Positions 33,810 to 42,675 of a DNA stretch of 64,000 bases are shown one piece after another. This DNA comes from Dehalococcoidia bacterium (GTDB taxonomy: Bacteria; Chloroflexota; Dehalococcoidia; DSTF01; JACRBR01). The stretch is taken from positions 46,425-110,424 of the forward strand of contig JADMII010000008.1 of NCBI GenBank assembly GCA_015478665.1, written 5' to 3'. Under the pieces are notes generated by a model. That model saw nothing but the letters and a program-made list of their open reading frames with translations. It was not told the origin of the DNA and searched no databases. Both the position numbers and the translations under genes were made by a program. The first letter of the stretch is position 1; each line of letters starts with the position of its first letter.

Positions 33810-34703
33810 ATGCTGTCCCTCCTGCTGCCCCTGATGGCCATCCCCACGAATACGACGAGCTGGTGGCACTTCCATCTGCACGCGGACATCCTGCTGCTCT
33901 GCGTCGTCCTCGAAGCCGGTTACCTGTACGCCGTGACGCGGATGCGCGATGCGGTATCGGATGCCGGGCGCGTCAAGCGGCGGCAGGTCGTGACGTACTC
34001 GCTCGGCGTCCTGGTCATCTGGCTTGCCGCGGGCACACAGCTGCACGACGTCGGCGAGCACTATCTGCTGAGCGCCCACCTGCTTGAGCACGCGCTCCTC
34101 ACACTCGTGGCGGCGCCGCTGCTGCTCGCGGGCATTCCGTCGTGGCTCTGGCAGGTGCCGCTGCGCCGGCGAGGCGTGCTGCCTGTCGCGCGGCTCGCCG
34201 TCCATCCGCTCGTCGTCCTCTTCGTCGTCAACATGACGTTCGTCATCCTGCACCTGCCGTGGTTCATGAACGAGGCGCTGACGGTGCACCCGGTGCACCT
34301 GCTGTTCCACGTCATCCTCGTCGCGACCGCGCTCCTGATGTGGTGGCCGGTGCTCAGCACCGTGCCCCAGCTGCCGCGGCTGAATTACCCGGCGCAGATG
34401 GCGTACCTCTTCCTCGAGTCGCTGATCCCGACGGTCGTGGCCTCGTTCATCACCTTCGCCGAAGATCCCGTGTACCAGTTCTACGTGCGCGTGCCGCGCC
34501 TCTGGGGGTTCTCGGCGATCATGGACCAGCAGGTCGCGGGCGGCATCATGAAGCTGATGGGAGGGCTGATCCTCTGGTGGTTCATCGCCCTCGCGTTCTT
34601 CCGCTGGTACCGCGACCACGAGTCGGCCGAGCGCGGCCCCAGCTGGCCCGAGGTCGAGAGCGAGCTCGAGCAGCTCGGCCTCTCGACGAAGCCGACACCG
34701 TAG
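33810..34703 (+). CDS. ctaG: Cytochrome c oxidase assembly protein CtaG (caa3 type)
   Basis: The 297-residue protein has about seven to nine helices and the caa3_CtaG (PF09678) motifs: WHFHLHADILLL, a conserved AHLLEHALLTLVAAPLLL, LHLPWFMNEAL and YPAQMAYLFLESLIP. In Bacillus this factor is needed for an active caa3 oxidase, probably in CuB insertion. It is not related to the copper chaperone CtaG/Cox11 of proteobacteria. It lies directly after the structural oxidase genes. The C-terminal tail is acidic and cytoplasmic. Confidence 0.92.
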   Translation: MLSLLLPLMAIPTNTTSWWHFHLHADILLLCVVLEAGYLYAVTRMRDAVSDAGRVKRRQVVTYSLGVLVIWLAAGTQLHDVGEHYLLSAHLLEHALLTLVAAPLLLAGIPSWLWQVPLRRRGVLPVARLAVHPLVVLFVVNMTFVILHLPWFMNEALTVHPVHLLFHVILVATALLMWWPVLSTVPQLPRLNYPAQMAYLFLESLIPTVVASFITFAEDPVYQFYVRVPRLWGFSAIMDQQVAGGIMKLMGGLILWWFIALAFFRWYRDHESAERGPSWPEVESELEQLGLSTKPTP

Positions 34704-34846
34704 AGTCACAGCCGCCGCCCGGACCGAGACCAAGTGCGACCATCCGGCCGCCTGACGCACTCGCCCGCCGCGAGAGCGCGGCCAACTTCGTCCGCGCGCC
34801 GCCTGCGGGCCTTCGCCGCCGTGAGCGCCTCCGCCGTCGCGCGCGG

Positions 34847-34852
34847 TACAAT
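34847..34852 (+). promoter_or_regulatory. -10 box of the Eis-like gene
   Basis: TACAAT 26 nt before the GTG at 34879, with GAGGAG in the short leader. The -35 is unclear. Confidence 0.4.
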
Positions 34853-34878
34853 CGCCCCGCACGAGGAGCAGAGACAGC

Positions 34879-36111
34879 GTGGCGCTTGAGATCCGTCCAT
34901 ACCGCGAAGACGAGGCCGACGCGTTCTTCCGCGTCCCCGGCATCGTCTTCGGGAATCCTGCGTTCGACCCCGCCGACCGCAGCAGCGTCCCGGAGATCCC
35001 GCCGGAATGGTCGCTCTGCGCCTTCGAGGATGGCGAGCTGGCGACGACGTACGCCGCCTTCCCGTTCACGATGCGCCTGAACGGCGCGAAAGCCCCGGCC
35101 GCTGGCGTCACGGTCGTCGGCACGCTGCCCTGGTACCGCCGCCGCGGCCACCTGCGTCGCATCATGACCGCCGATTTCCAGCGACGCTACGAAGAGCGCC
35201 GCGAGCCGATCGCCATCCTGCTGGCGTCGATCGCCGCCATCTACCAGCGCTACGGCTACGGCGTCTGCTCCGCCCGCTACAGCTACAGCATCGACCCCCG
35301 GCTGATCGCCTTCGCGCCGACGCTGCCGCCAGCGCGCGGCTCGTGGCGTGAAGCGTCGCGCGACGAGCTGCCGCTGCTGGAGTCGCTCTACCGCCGGTTC
35401 TCGCGCGACCGCAACGGGTATCTGCACCGGGCGCCGGCGATCTGGGACCGGCAGGTCCTCGGCGGCGAATTCGGCGCCGGGCAGACGGTCGCGAGCCTGA
35501 TCGCCGTGTACGAGGAGGCGGGCGGGCCGCAGGGGTATGTGACATACGCCGCACGGTCCTTCGATGCGTTCCCGGACGGCGCCGGCCCCGGGCAGCGCGT
35601 CTTCGTGCGCGACCACACGTGGCTGACGCCCGGCGCCTACCGGTCGATGTGGGAGCACTTCGCGAGCTTCGACCTCGCCCGGCGCATCATCATCGACCGT
35701 GCGCCGACCGACGACCCGGCGTTCGACATCATGCTCGACCCCCGTGAGTTGCACGCCACGAAGGGCGACTGGCTGCTGGGCCGCATCATCGACGTCGAGC
35801 GGGCGCTGCCGATGCGGCCGTACGCGCATGAGGCGCGACTGACGTTCGAGCTGCGTGACGCGCTGTGTCCGTGGAACGAAGGCCGCTGGGCGCTCGATGC
35901 CGGGAAGGAAGGCGCGACGGCCTCGCGCAGCAGCGACTCGCCGCAGCTGACGCTCGACGTCTCGGCGCTCGCACAGTTGCTGTTCGGGCAGCTGTCGCCG
36001 TCGCGCGCCGTGCGCTCTGGCCGTGCCGAAGCGGCGCCCGACGCGCCGCTGGCGCTCTGGGACGCCGTCTGGCGCACGACGTACGCGCCGTTCTGCCCGG
36101 ATTCGTTCTAG
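34879..36111 (+). CDS. Eis-like GNAT acetyltransferase
   Basis: The 410-residue protein matches the Eis family layout: an N-terminal GNAT domain with the acetyl-CoA loop near PWYRRRGHLRRIMT (RxxGxG/A-like RRRGHL), a second degenerate GNAT domain in the middle (about 150-290) and a C-terminal SCP2-like domain (about 300-400) that ends with the carboxylate in the active site. Such enzymes acetylate amines, such as aminoglycosides in mycobacteria, but substrates vary. The N-terminal IRPYREDEADAFFRV is typical. It is transcribed with or just upstream of the phosphotransferase gene. Confidence 0.85.
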   Translation: MALEIRPYREDEADAFFRVPGIVFGNPAFDPADRSSVPEIPPEWSLCAFEDGELATTYAAFPFTMRLNGAKAPAAGVTVVGTLPWYRRRGHLRRIMTADFQRRYEERREPIAILLASIAAIYQRYGYGVCSARYSYSIDPRLIAFAPTLPPARGSWREASRDELPLLESLYRRFSRDRNGYLHRAPAIWDRQVLGGEFGAGQTVASLIAVYEEAGGPQGYVTYAARSFDAFPDGAGPGQRVFVRDHTWLTPGAYRSMWEHFASFDLARRIIIDRAPTDDPAFDIMLDPRELHATKGDWLLGRIIDVERALPMRPYAHEARLTFELRDALCPWNEGRWALDAGKEGATASRSSDSPQLTLDVSALAQLLFGQLSPSRAVRSGRAEAAPDAPLALWDAVWRTTYAPFCPDSF

Positions 36112-36208
36112 GTCGACGGTCAGCAGGATCGGAACCGGCATCTTCGCGTGAAGGACGCAGCCTGATGGGCGGGGTGACAACGTGAAGGGATCGTTCACAG
36201 GAGGCGAC

Positions 36209-37303
36209 ATGAAGACGATCGACATCCCGGCCGGTCCGGAGCAACTCAGCGCAGAGTGGCTGACGGACGCCCTGCGCCAGAACGGGATCATCGATGCGCC
36301 GGCGGTCGCTTCCTTCGACGCCACGACGATCGCCGAAGGCAGCGGCTTCATCGGCCAGCTGGCGCGCGTCGCGCTGGCGTACGACGGCGCGGCGCCAGGT
36401 GCGCCGGACACGCTCATCGCCAAATTTCCCGGCGCCAGCGAGGGCGGCCGGCAGATCGGCAACCTCTTCCGCTTCTACGAGCGGGAGATCCGCTTCTACG
36501 AAGAGATCGCGCATCGCATCGAGATGCGGGTGCCGCGGCGGTATCACAGCGCGATGGACATCGAGCGCGGGCGGTACGTGCTGCTGATCGAAGACCTGGC
36601 GCCGGCGCGTGTCGGCGACCAGCTGACCGGCTGCAGCATCGCTGACGCGCGGCTGGCGGTGCGCGAGCTCGCGGCGTTCCACGCGGCATGGTGGCAGCAT
36701 CCGGAGCTCGATACCTTCGGCTGGATGCCGATGGTCGACGACCCGGTGCAGCAGCTGGCTGCGCCCTCGTACGCGCAGGCGTGGCAGCCGTTCGTCGACA
36801 ACTTCGGCTCCGGCCTGTCGAAGGAGGTGCTGTCGATCGCCGAGCAGGTGGGGCAGAAGGTCGTCGAGTTCCAGACGCGGCTCGCCGACGAGCCGCGCAC
36901 GATCATGCACGGCGACTACCGCATCGACAACCTCTTCTTCCGGTCGGATGCAGGCGGGCCGGAGTTCGCCGTCGCCGACTGGCAGATCAGCTCGCGCGGG
37001 CGGGGCATCTTCGACGTCTCGTACTTCATCGCCGGCGGGCTGCAGCCGTCGCTGCGCAAGGCACGCGAGATGGACCTCCTGAAGCTCTACCACGACACAC
37101 TGCGCGCGGGCGGCGTGCAGGGCTACAGCTGGGAGCAGTGCCTCCGCGAGTATCGCCAGTGCACGCTGTACCTGCTGGTGTACGTCGTCATCTCGCTCGG
37201 CACGCTCGACTTCGCGAACGAGCGTGGGCTGGCGCTGTTCAAGGCGTGGCTCGAACGGGCAACCACGGCGATCGACGAGCTGCACGCGGCGGAGCTGCTG
37301 TAG
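36209..37303 (+). CDS. Aminoglycoside-phosphotransferase-fold kinase (EcKinase/APH type)
   Basis: The 364-residue protein has the APH kinase fold: a nucleotide loop around EGSGFIGQLARVAL, a Lys in TLIAKFPG, an acidic RYVLLIEDLAP, the catalytic loop IMHGDYRIDNLFF (HxDxxxxN), and VADWQISSRGRGIFDVSYF for the Mg-binding Asp. Length and the GRGIFDVSYF motif are closest to ecdysteroid-kinase-like proteins of bacteria (DUF1679 type). The substrate is unknown; the adjacent Eis-like acetyltransferase makes a modifying pair possible. ATG 36209 has an AGGAGG site; an upstream GTG (36182) is in frame but weaker. Confidence 0.83.
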   Translation: MKTIDIPAGPEQLSAEWLTDALRQNGIIDAPAVASFDATTIAEGSGFIGQLARVALAYDGAAPGAPDTLIAKFPGASEGGRQIGNLFRFYEREIRFYEEIAHRIEMRVPRRYHSAMDIERGRYVLLIEDLAPARVGDQLTGCSIADARLAVRELAAFHAAWWQHPELDTFGWMPMVDDPVQQLAAPSYAQAWQPFVDNFGSGLSKEVLSIAEQVGQKVVEFQTRLADEPRTIMHGDYRIDNLFFRSDAGGPEFAVADWQISSRGRGIFDVSYFIAGGLQPSLRKAREMDLLKLYHDTLRAGGVQGYSWEQCLREYRQCTLYLLVYVVISLGTLDFANERGLALFKAWLERATTAIDELHAAELL

Positions 37304-37440
37304 CCGCCACCAGCCGGCGGCTTCGGCTGCGAGCGCGGAGCAACGGCGAACGGCGGACCAACGCGACGCCAGCTCGTAGCCACGAGCAGTGGGCGACGGC
37401 GCGCGCGTGCGGGGGCGCCGGCGGTCGGCGGGCGGTGCGT

Positions 37441-37470
37441 TTGACAGAGTCGGTGCGGCCCCGCTACCAT
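37441..37470 (+). promoter_or_regulatory. Promoter of rplU-rpmA
   Basis: TTGACA (37441-37446), an 18-nt spacer and TACCAT (37465-37470), a near-consensus promoter with the start predicted near 37477. Confidence 0.65.
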
Positions 37471-37481
37471 GCGGGGCGAAG

Positions 37482-37506
37482 CCTGCCAGCCGGCAGGTCT
37501 CTCTTT
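37482..37506 (+). promoter_or_regulatory. Leader hairpin with T-rich tail before rplU
   Basis: CCTGCC (37482-37487), loop AGCC and GGCAGG (37492-37497) form a six-bp stem directly followed by TCTCTCTTT. Located at the start of the mRNA, it resembles a weak terminator or an L21-type autoregulatory leader. Confidence 0.4.
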
Positions 37507-37522
37507 GCCCGTGGAGGAAGCC

Positions 37523-38131
37523 GTGTTCGCCGTCGTCCGCACCGGAGGCAAGCAGTACCGCGTTCAGGAGGGCGGCCGCGTCCGCGTCGACCGCCTGCCC
37601 GGCGAGCCGGGCGCGAGCATCGAGCTGACGGACGTGCTGCTGATGGGCGAGGGCAACGACGTGACCGTCGGCGCGCCGACCGTCGCCGGCGCGCGCGTGC
37701 TCGGGACGATCGCCGAGCAGGGGCGGGCGAAGAAGATCATCGTCTTCCGGTACAAGTCGAAGACGCGCGCGCGCAAAAAGACCGGCCATCGCCAGCACTT
37801 CACGACGATCATCGTCGATGACATCCTCGCCGCCGGACAGCAGCCGAAGCCGAAGGCCGTCGTCGAAGAGCCGGCAGCCGCCGAACCGGCCGAGGCCGAG
37901 GCCGAGCCCAAGGCGCGCGGCCGCGGTCGGCGGAAGCCGGCCGCCGAGGCGACCGCAGCCGAGCCGAAGGTAGCCGCGCCGGAGGCCGTCGGGACGGGAC
38001 CGGCGGAGGCAGCCGCAGGCGAGGCGTCGCCGCCCGAAGCGGCGGACAGCGAAGCAGCCTCGGGCGAGACGACGGCGGCACCGGAAGCGGCCGCCGGGAG
38101 GCCGAAGCGTTCGCGGAAGAAGGCGGAGTAA
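37523..38131 (+). CDS. rplU: Ribosomal protein L21 with long Ala/Glu-rich tail
   Basis: The first 105 residues are a standard L21: VRTGGKQYRVQEG at the N-terminus, then KSKTRARKKTGHRQHFTTI, the 23S-rRNA-binding basic segment. The protein goes on for about 100 more residues of low-complexity Ala/Glu/Pro/Lys sequence ending in Arg/Lys (RPKRSRKKAE), making 202 residues in all. Typical L21 is 100-110. GTG 37523 has GGAGGA in front. The order L21-L27 is universal. The tail has no predicted fold and is probably surface-exposed on the ribosome. Confidence 0.93.
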   Translation: MFAVVRTGGKQYRVQEGGRVRVDRLPGEPGASIELTDVLLMGEGNDVTVGAPTVAGARVLGTIAEQGRAKKIIVFRYKSKTRARKKTGHRQHFTTIIVDDILAAGQQPKPKAVVEEPAAAEPAEAEAEPKARGRGRRKPAAEATAAEPKVAAPEAVGTGPAEAAAGEASPPEAADSEAASGETTAAPEAAAGRPKRSRKKAE

Positions 38132-38134
38132 GCG

Positions 38135-38422
38135 ATGGCACACAAGAAGGGCGTCGGCAGTTCCCGCAACGGCCGCGACAGCAATTCGCAGCGCCTGGGC
38201 GTCAAGCGCTCCGACGGTGAGTTGCTGCACGCCGGCACGATCATCCTGCGGCAGCGTGGGACGCGCGTGCACGCCGGCCGCAACGTCGGGGTCGGCCGCG
38301 ACCACACGCTGTACGCGCTGATCGATGGGCGCGTGCGCTTCGAGCCGCACGCGAAGGGCCGCCGCAAGCGCGCGAGCGTGTATGCGGTGGAAGCCGCGCC
38401 GGAGCAGGAAGCTGCCGGTTGA
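38135..38422 (+). CDS. rpmA: Ribosomal protein L27
   Basis: The 95-residue protein starts [20 protein letters not shown], the N-terminus that reaches the peptidyl-transferase centre, with no removable extra N-terminal extension as found in Staphylococcus. The rest ([19 protein letters not shown]) is canonical, and the C-terminal 15 residues are a short Ala/Glu tail. It begins 3 nt after the rplU stop. No obg follows, unlike many genomes; L31 comes next after a 158-nt gap. Confidence 0.96.
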   Translation: MAHKKGVGSSRNGRDSNSQRLGVKRSDGELLHAGTIILRQRGTRVHAGRNVGVGRDHTLYALIDGRVRFEPHAKGRRKRASVYAVEAAPEQEAAG

Positions 38423-38524
38423 CGCCGTTGCTACGCTGAATGGTACCTTGGCCCGACCCCCTCACCGCGGTGGCTGGCCGAGTGCGCGAACGAAACGAGC
38501 GGTTTCGTACGAGATACCCCGGCC

Positions 38525-38546
38525 CCTCCTCACTTCGGTGGAGAGG
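38525..38546 (+). other. UUCG hairpin in the leader of rpmE
   Basis: CCTCCTCAC and GTGGAGAGG form an imperfect stem around a TTCG loop, 34 nt upstream of the rpmE ATG. Four base pairs lie below and three above a two-base mismatch. It lacks a T-run. It could be an mRNA structure used by L31 for autogenous control. Confidence 0.35.
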
Positions 38547-38580
38547 GAGCGCGTCGAAGATTCAGGACAGAGGAATCGAG

Positions 38581-38817
38581 ATGAAGGCGAACATTCACCC
38601 GAAGTACGTCGAAGCGACGGTTCACTGCGCCTGCGGCAACAGCTGGCAGACGCATTCGACGAAGCCGGATCTGCACGTCGAGATCTGCAGCAACTGCCAT
38701 CCGTTCTTCACCGGCCAGCAGCGCATCGTCGACACGGCGGGGCGCGTGGAGCGCTTCAACAAGCGCTTCGCACGGACGCAGGAAGCGCAGGCCAAGGTCG
38801 GCAAGAAGAAGGCGTAA
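38581..38817 (+). CDS. rpmE: Ribosomal protein L31 (zinc type)
   Basis: The 78-residue protein has the four zinc ligands C16, C18, C36 and C39 (VHCACGNSW, then [12 protein letters not shown]), the form used when zinc is plentiful. The C-terminus is basic (KVGKKKA). GAGGAA precedes ATG 38581. A possible weak promoter (TTGACG, 19 nt, TACCTT, ending at 38449) overlaps the rpmA stop. The order L21-L27-L31 in one cluster is less common than separate locations. Confidence 0.94.
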   Translation: MKANIHPKYVEATVHCACGNSWQTHSTKPDLHVEICSNCHPFFTGQQRIVDTAGRVERFNKRFARTQEAQAKVGKKKA

Positions 38818-39077
38818 GGCTGCGTCCTCCTCGCTCCATCGGCGCCGCCGCACTCCAGCCAGGCGGCGGGTCAGCGTTGCGCCCATCGGCTATCCGGGAT
38901 TACGGCGCGAAACGAGCGCTCCTGCGCCTTGTCCCTCCCCTGTTGCAGCGCCCTACGTCAGCCGACACAGCTGCCCGGCGATACCGCGCAGATCCTCTTC
39001 AGGGTGAGCGCGCGATCAGCACGGCATCGGCGTCGGAAGATCGAGCAGGTGCCCGGACGGGTTGCCGGTGGCGGGAG

Positions 39078-41864
39078 CTACCGCGCGACGAGCTGGCGCA
39101 GCACGTATGGCAGGATGCCGCCGTGCTCGAAGTACCGCACCTCGATCGGCGTGTCGATGCGGCAGACGACCTCGAACACGCGCTCGGCGCCGCCGGGCTC
39201 GGTCGCGCGCACGAGCAGGCGCTTCCCAGGCTGCAGGCCGTCGGCGATGCCTTCGACCGCGTACAGCTCCTCGCCGCGGAGGCGGAGCGAGAGCGCGTCC
39301 TCGCCGGGGAGGAACTGCAGCGGCAGCACGCCCATGCCGATGAGGTTGCTGCGATGGATGCGCTCGAAGCTCTTCGCGATCACGGCGCGGACGCCGAGGA
39401 GCAGCGTGCCCTTGGCCGCCCAGTCGCGCGATGAGCCGGTGCCGTACTCGCTGCCGGCCAGCACTATCAGCGGCACGCCCTCGCTGGCATAGCGCTCGGC
39501 CGCGTCGAAGATCGACATCTGCTCGCCGTCGGGCAGGTGCCGCGTGTAGCCGCCCTCGGTGCCGGGCGCGAGCTGGTTACGCAGACGCACGTTCGCGAAG
39601 GTGCCGCGCACCATCACCTCGTGGTTGCCGCGTCGCGAGCCGTAGGAGTTGAAGTCCGCAGGGTCGATCTCGCGGTCGATCAGGTACTTCCCCGCCGGGC
39701 TGTTCTTCGCGATGGCGCCGGCCGGCGAGATGTGGTCGGTGGTGACGGAGTCGCCGAGCAGCGCGAGCACGCGGGCGCCGCGGACATCGGCGGGCGGGAC
39801 CGGCTCGGCCGGCATGCCATCGAAGTACGGCGGGCGCTTGATGTAGGTGGAGTCGTCCTGCCACTGGAACAGGTCGCCCTGCGGCACGTCGAGGCCGCGC
39901 CAGCTGTCGTCGCCCTCGAAGACGTGGGCGTACTTGTCGCGGAACATCTGCGAGCGCACGGCGGTCCGCACCGCGTCGGCGATCTGCCACTGCGTCGGCC
40001 AGATCTCCTGCAGGTACACAGGCGCTCCGTCGCTGCCGATGCCGAGCGGCTCGTGGTAGAGGTCGATGTCCATCGTGCCGGCGATCGCGTAGGCGACGAC
40101 GAGCGGCGGCGACGCGAGGTAGTTCGCGCGCACCTCCGAGTTGATGCGGCCCTCGAAGTTGCGGTTCCCGGAGAGCACGGACGCGGCGACGAGATTGCCG
40201 GCCCTCACGGCCTCCGAGACGGCGTCAGGCAGCGGCCCCGAGTTGCCGATGCACGTCGTGCAGCCGTAGCCGACGAGATAGAAGCCGAGCTCTTCAAGTG
40301 CGCGGTCGAGGCCGGACGCGCGCAGATACTCGGTGACGACCATCGAGCCCGGCGCCAAGCTCGTCTTCACCCAAGGCTTCGAGCGTAGGCCGCGCGCGGC
40401 GGCGTTTCGTGCGACGAGCCCGGCGGCCAGCATCACGGCCGGGTTCGACGTGTTGGTGCAGCTGGTGATGGCGGCGATGACGACGGAGCCGTGCGTGATC
40501 GTGTAGTCGCGGCCGTCGTCGTGCACGCGCACGGACTCGAAGATGTCGGCCTCCGGCTCCGCGGCGGCGACCTCCGGGGCGGGCGACGCGGCGCTGCCGC
40601 CCTCGCTGAGCCAGCGCGAGAGCCGCGACTGGTCGCCGTTCGTCCCGAGCTCGAGCATCGACGCCAGATTCTCGCGCCAGACTCGCTTCGCGGAGGTCAG
40701 TGGCACGCGGTCCTGAGGCCGCTTCGGCCCGGCGATGCTGGGCTCGACGTCGCCGAGGTCGAGCGCGAGGGTGTCCGTGAAGTCGGGCTCCGGCGTGTCG
40801 TCGGTGCGGAAGAGGCCCTGCTCCTTCGTGTACGCCTCGACGAGTTCGCCGAGCGGCTCGGGGCGGCCCGTGAAGCGGATGTAGGCGAGCGTCTCGGCGT
40901 CACAGGGGAAGAAGCCGGCTGTGGCGCCGTACTCCGGCGCCATGTTGGCGATGGTCGCGCGGTCGGGCAGCGGCAGTGTCGAGAGGCCGGGGCCGTAGAA
41001 CTCGACGATCTTGCCGACTACGCCGCGCGTGCGGAGCATCTCCGTCACGGTGAGGACGAGGTCGGTCGCCGTCGCCCCTTCGCGCAGCCGCCCGGTGAGC
41101 TTGAAGCCGATGACCTCGGGCAGCAGCATGGGCATTGGCTGGCCGAGCATCGCCGCTTCCGCCTCGATGCCGCCGACGCCCCAGCCGAGCACCGCCAGCC
41201 CGTTGACCATGGTCGTATGCGAGTCGGTGCCGACGAGCGTGTCCGGGTAGGCGAGGCTGCGGCCGCCCTGCTCCGCCTCGATGACGACGGATGCCAAGTA
41301 CTCGAGGTTGACCTGGTGCACGATGCCGGTATCCGGCGGCACGACGCGGAAGTTGTCGAACGCCTGCTGGCCCCAGCGCAGCAGCGCATAGCGCTCGCGG
41401 TTGCGTTCGAGCTCCTTGCGGGCGTTGAACAGGAACGCCGTGGTGGCGCCGAACTGGTCGACCTGGACGGAGTGGTCGATGACGAGGTCGGCCGGCTGCA
41501 GGGGGTTGATGCGGGCGGCGTCGCCGCCGAGTTCGCGGATCGCGTCGCGCATGGCGGCGAGGTCGACGATGCAGGGGACGCCGGTGAAGTCCTGCATGAG
41601 GACGCGCGCCGGCCGGAAGGCGATCTCCTTCTCGGCGGGCTCCGCTGCGTTCCAGGACGCCAGGGCGCGGATGTCATCGGCCGTGACGGTGAGGCCGTCC
41701 TCGCAGCGGAGCAGGTTTTCGACGAGGATCTTGAGCGAGAACGGCAGCCGCGAGATCCGGCCGGCGCCGGCGCGCTCGAGGACGTCGAGGCGGAAGATGT
41801 CGACGCTGCGGCCGCCGACGGCGAGCGGTGAGCGGGTGTGGAAGCTGTCTTTCGATGCCGGCAT
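39078..41864 (-). CDS. acnA: Aconitate hydratase A
   Basis: Aconitase converts citrate to isocitrate in the tricarboxylic-acid cycle. The 928-residue protein is an AcnA/IRP-type monomer. The [4Fe-4S] ligands are seen in AITSCTNTSNP and in GYGCTTCIGNSGPL; catalytic motifs include VGTDSHTTM, GVGGIEAEAAMLGQ and YGTGSSRDWAAKG (swivelling domain). ATG 41864 has GAGGAG seven nt in front. A -10 hexamer (GATAAT) stands at 41893-41898. The enzyme fits with the Re-citrate-synthase-like gene and sucD further on, though they are not in one operon. Confidence 0.97.
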   Translation of the reverse strand: MPASKDSFHTRSPLAVGGRSVDIFRLDVLERAGAGRISRLPFSLKILVENLLRCEDGLTVTADDIRALASWNAAEPAEKEIAFRPARVLMQDFTGVPCIVDLAAMRDAIRELGGDAARINPLQPADLVIDHSVQVDQFGATTAFLFNARKELERNRERYALLRWGQQAFDNFRVVPPDTGIVHQVNLEYLASVVIEAEQGGRSLAYPDTLVGTDSHTTMVNGLAVLGWGVGGIEAEAAMLGQPMPMLLPEVIGFKLTGRLREGATATDLVLTVTEMLRTRGVVGKIVEFYGPGLSTLPLPDRATIANMAPEYGATAGFFPCDAETLAYIRFTGRPEPLGELVEAYTKEQGLFRTDDTPEPDFTDTLALDLGDVEPSIAGPKRPQDRVPLTSAKRVWRENLASMLELGTNGDQSRLSRWLSEGGSAASPAPEVAAAEPEADIFESVRVHDDGRDYTITHGSVVIAAITSCTNTSNPAVMLAAGLVARNAAARGLRSKPWVKTSLAPGSMVVTEYLRASGLDRALEELGFYLVGYGCTTCIGNSGPLPDAVSEAVRAGNLVAASVLSGNRNFEGRINSEVRANYLASPPLVVAYAIAGTMDIDLYHEPLGIGSDGAPVYLQEIWPTQWQIADAVRTAVRSQMFRDKYAHVFEGDDSWRGLDVPQGDLFQWQDDSTYIKRPPYFDGMPAEPVPPADVRGARVLALLGDSVTTDHISPAGAIAKNSPAGKYLIDREIDPADFNSYGSRRGNHEVMVRGTFANVRLRNQLAPGTEGGYTRHLPDGEQMSIFDAAERYASEGVPLIVLAGSEYGTGSSRDWAAKGTLLLGVRAVIAKSFERIHRSNLIGMGVLPLQFLPGEDALSLRLRGEELYAVEGIADGLQPGKRLLVRATEPGGAERVFEVVCRIDTPIEVRYFEHGGILPYVLRQLVAR

Positions 41865-41892
41865 GTGGGACTCCTCGTGCGGCCGCATCCTC

Positions 41893-41898
41893 ATTATC
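41893..41898 (-). promoter_or_regulatory. -10 element of acnA
   Basis: GATAAT on the minus strand, about 29 nt upstream of the acnA ATG. A -35 hexamer with good spacing was not found. Confidence 0.45.
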
Positions 41899-42074
41899 GC
41901 GGGCCGTTAGCCCAGGCGCGAATGCAAGAACCAGCACCGGCCGCCGCCGGAGGTCGCTCGCACGCGGCGCTCTCGCGCCAACATGAGCTGAGTGTGCCAC
42001 GTCGCTTCAGCCAATGCTCGGCCGACCAGGTAGAGGGCGCTCAGGCGCCGGGGTGGATCAGCGCGCAGCACGCG

Positions 42075-42380
42075 TCACTGCACCGTCTGGCCCCCGTCGA
42101 TCACCATCGCGTGGCCGACCATGAACGCCGCCGCGTCCGGACAGAGCCAGATGACCGCGGCTGCGATCTCCTCCGGCCTTCCGATCCGTCCAACCGGCTC
42201 TTCCGCGACCACGCGCGCGCGGCCCTCCGGGGTGCCGCCGGTGAAGCGACCGATCCATCGCCGTGTCGATATAGCCGGGGCAGCGGCATTGATGCGGATG
42301 TTCTCCACGGCGTAGTCCAGCGCGCCCGCGCACGTCAGGCCGATGACGCCGTGCTTCGCCGCGGTGTACGCGCGGGGCTG
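42075..42380 (-). pseudogene. Decayed short-chain dehydrogenase (C-terminal part)
   Basis: The frame holds YTAAKHGVIGLT (active-site Tyr and Lys) and ends with the usual AFMVGHAMVIDGG, but no Rossmann half precedes it. In the middle, expected NAxCPGYIDTAMxGRF is split between two frames: ENIRINA in the main frame, CPGYIDTAMDR one frame off, then IGRFTGGTPEGR back in the first. This fits a one-base deletion near 42283 and a one-base insertion near 42255. Upstream of about 42380 there is no recognisable SDR sequence. It is a broken gene, unless the assembly has two indel errors and a missing 5' part. Confidence 0.75.
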
Positions 42381-42523
42381 CCCCTGACGCCGATCACGCC
42401 CGCCCCGGAGGGCGCACGGCACGGTCGCCGGGCCCTTGGCCCGGCGTCGCGGCGGCGGCGGCTGCCGAAGCGCGTGGCCGAACTCACGCATCACCATTGC
42501 TGGCGTGGGGCTTCAGGACGCAG

Positions 42524-42553
42524 TTGCGTGAGACGATAGTTATGGCGTAGAGT
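42524..42553 (+). promoter_or_regulatory. Promoter of the Fur-family gene
   Basis: TTGCGT (42524-42529), an 18-nt spacer and TAGAGT (42548-42553). The -10 ends inside the operator palindrome, so a repressor there would block polymerase. Confidence 0.45.
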
Positions 42554-42575
42554 AAGCGCAACTGGTTGCAATTAC
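42552..42575. promoter_or_regulatory. Fur-family operator palindrome
   Basis: GTAA-N2-GCAAC-N2-GTTGC-N2-TTAC reads the same on both strands over 24 bp, centred at 42563.5, with nine of twelve positions paired. It overlaps the predicted -10 and lies about 100 nt before the Fur-family gene. It contains TTGCAA (42566-42571), the half-site of the Streptomyces Nur box, and is followed by ATTACGATA, which resembles the Bacillus Zur half-site. Metal identity is therefore undecided. Confidence 0.65.
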
Positions 42576-42675
42576 GATACGTCGTGCGCCGAGCAGCGGC
42601 AGCCGGCGCGCGACAGCCGCACGCGAGGTCGTCGGATACCGATGCCCCGCAGTGCAAGCGAACACGAGGAGAGCG

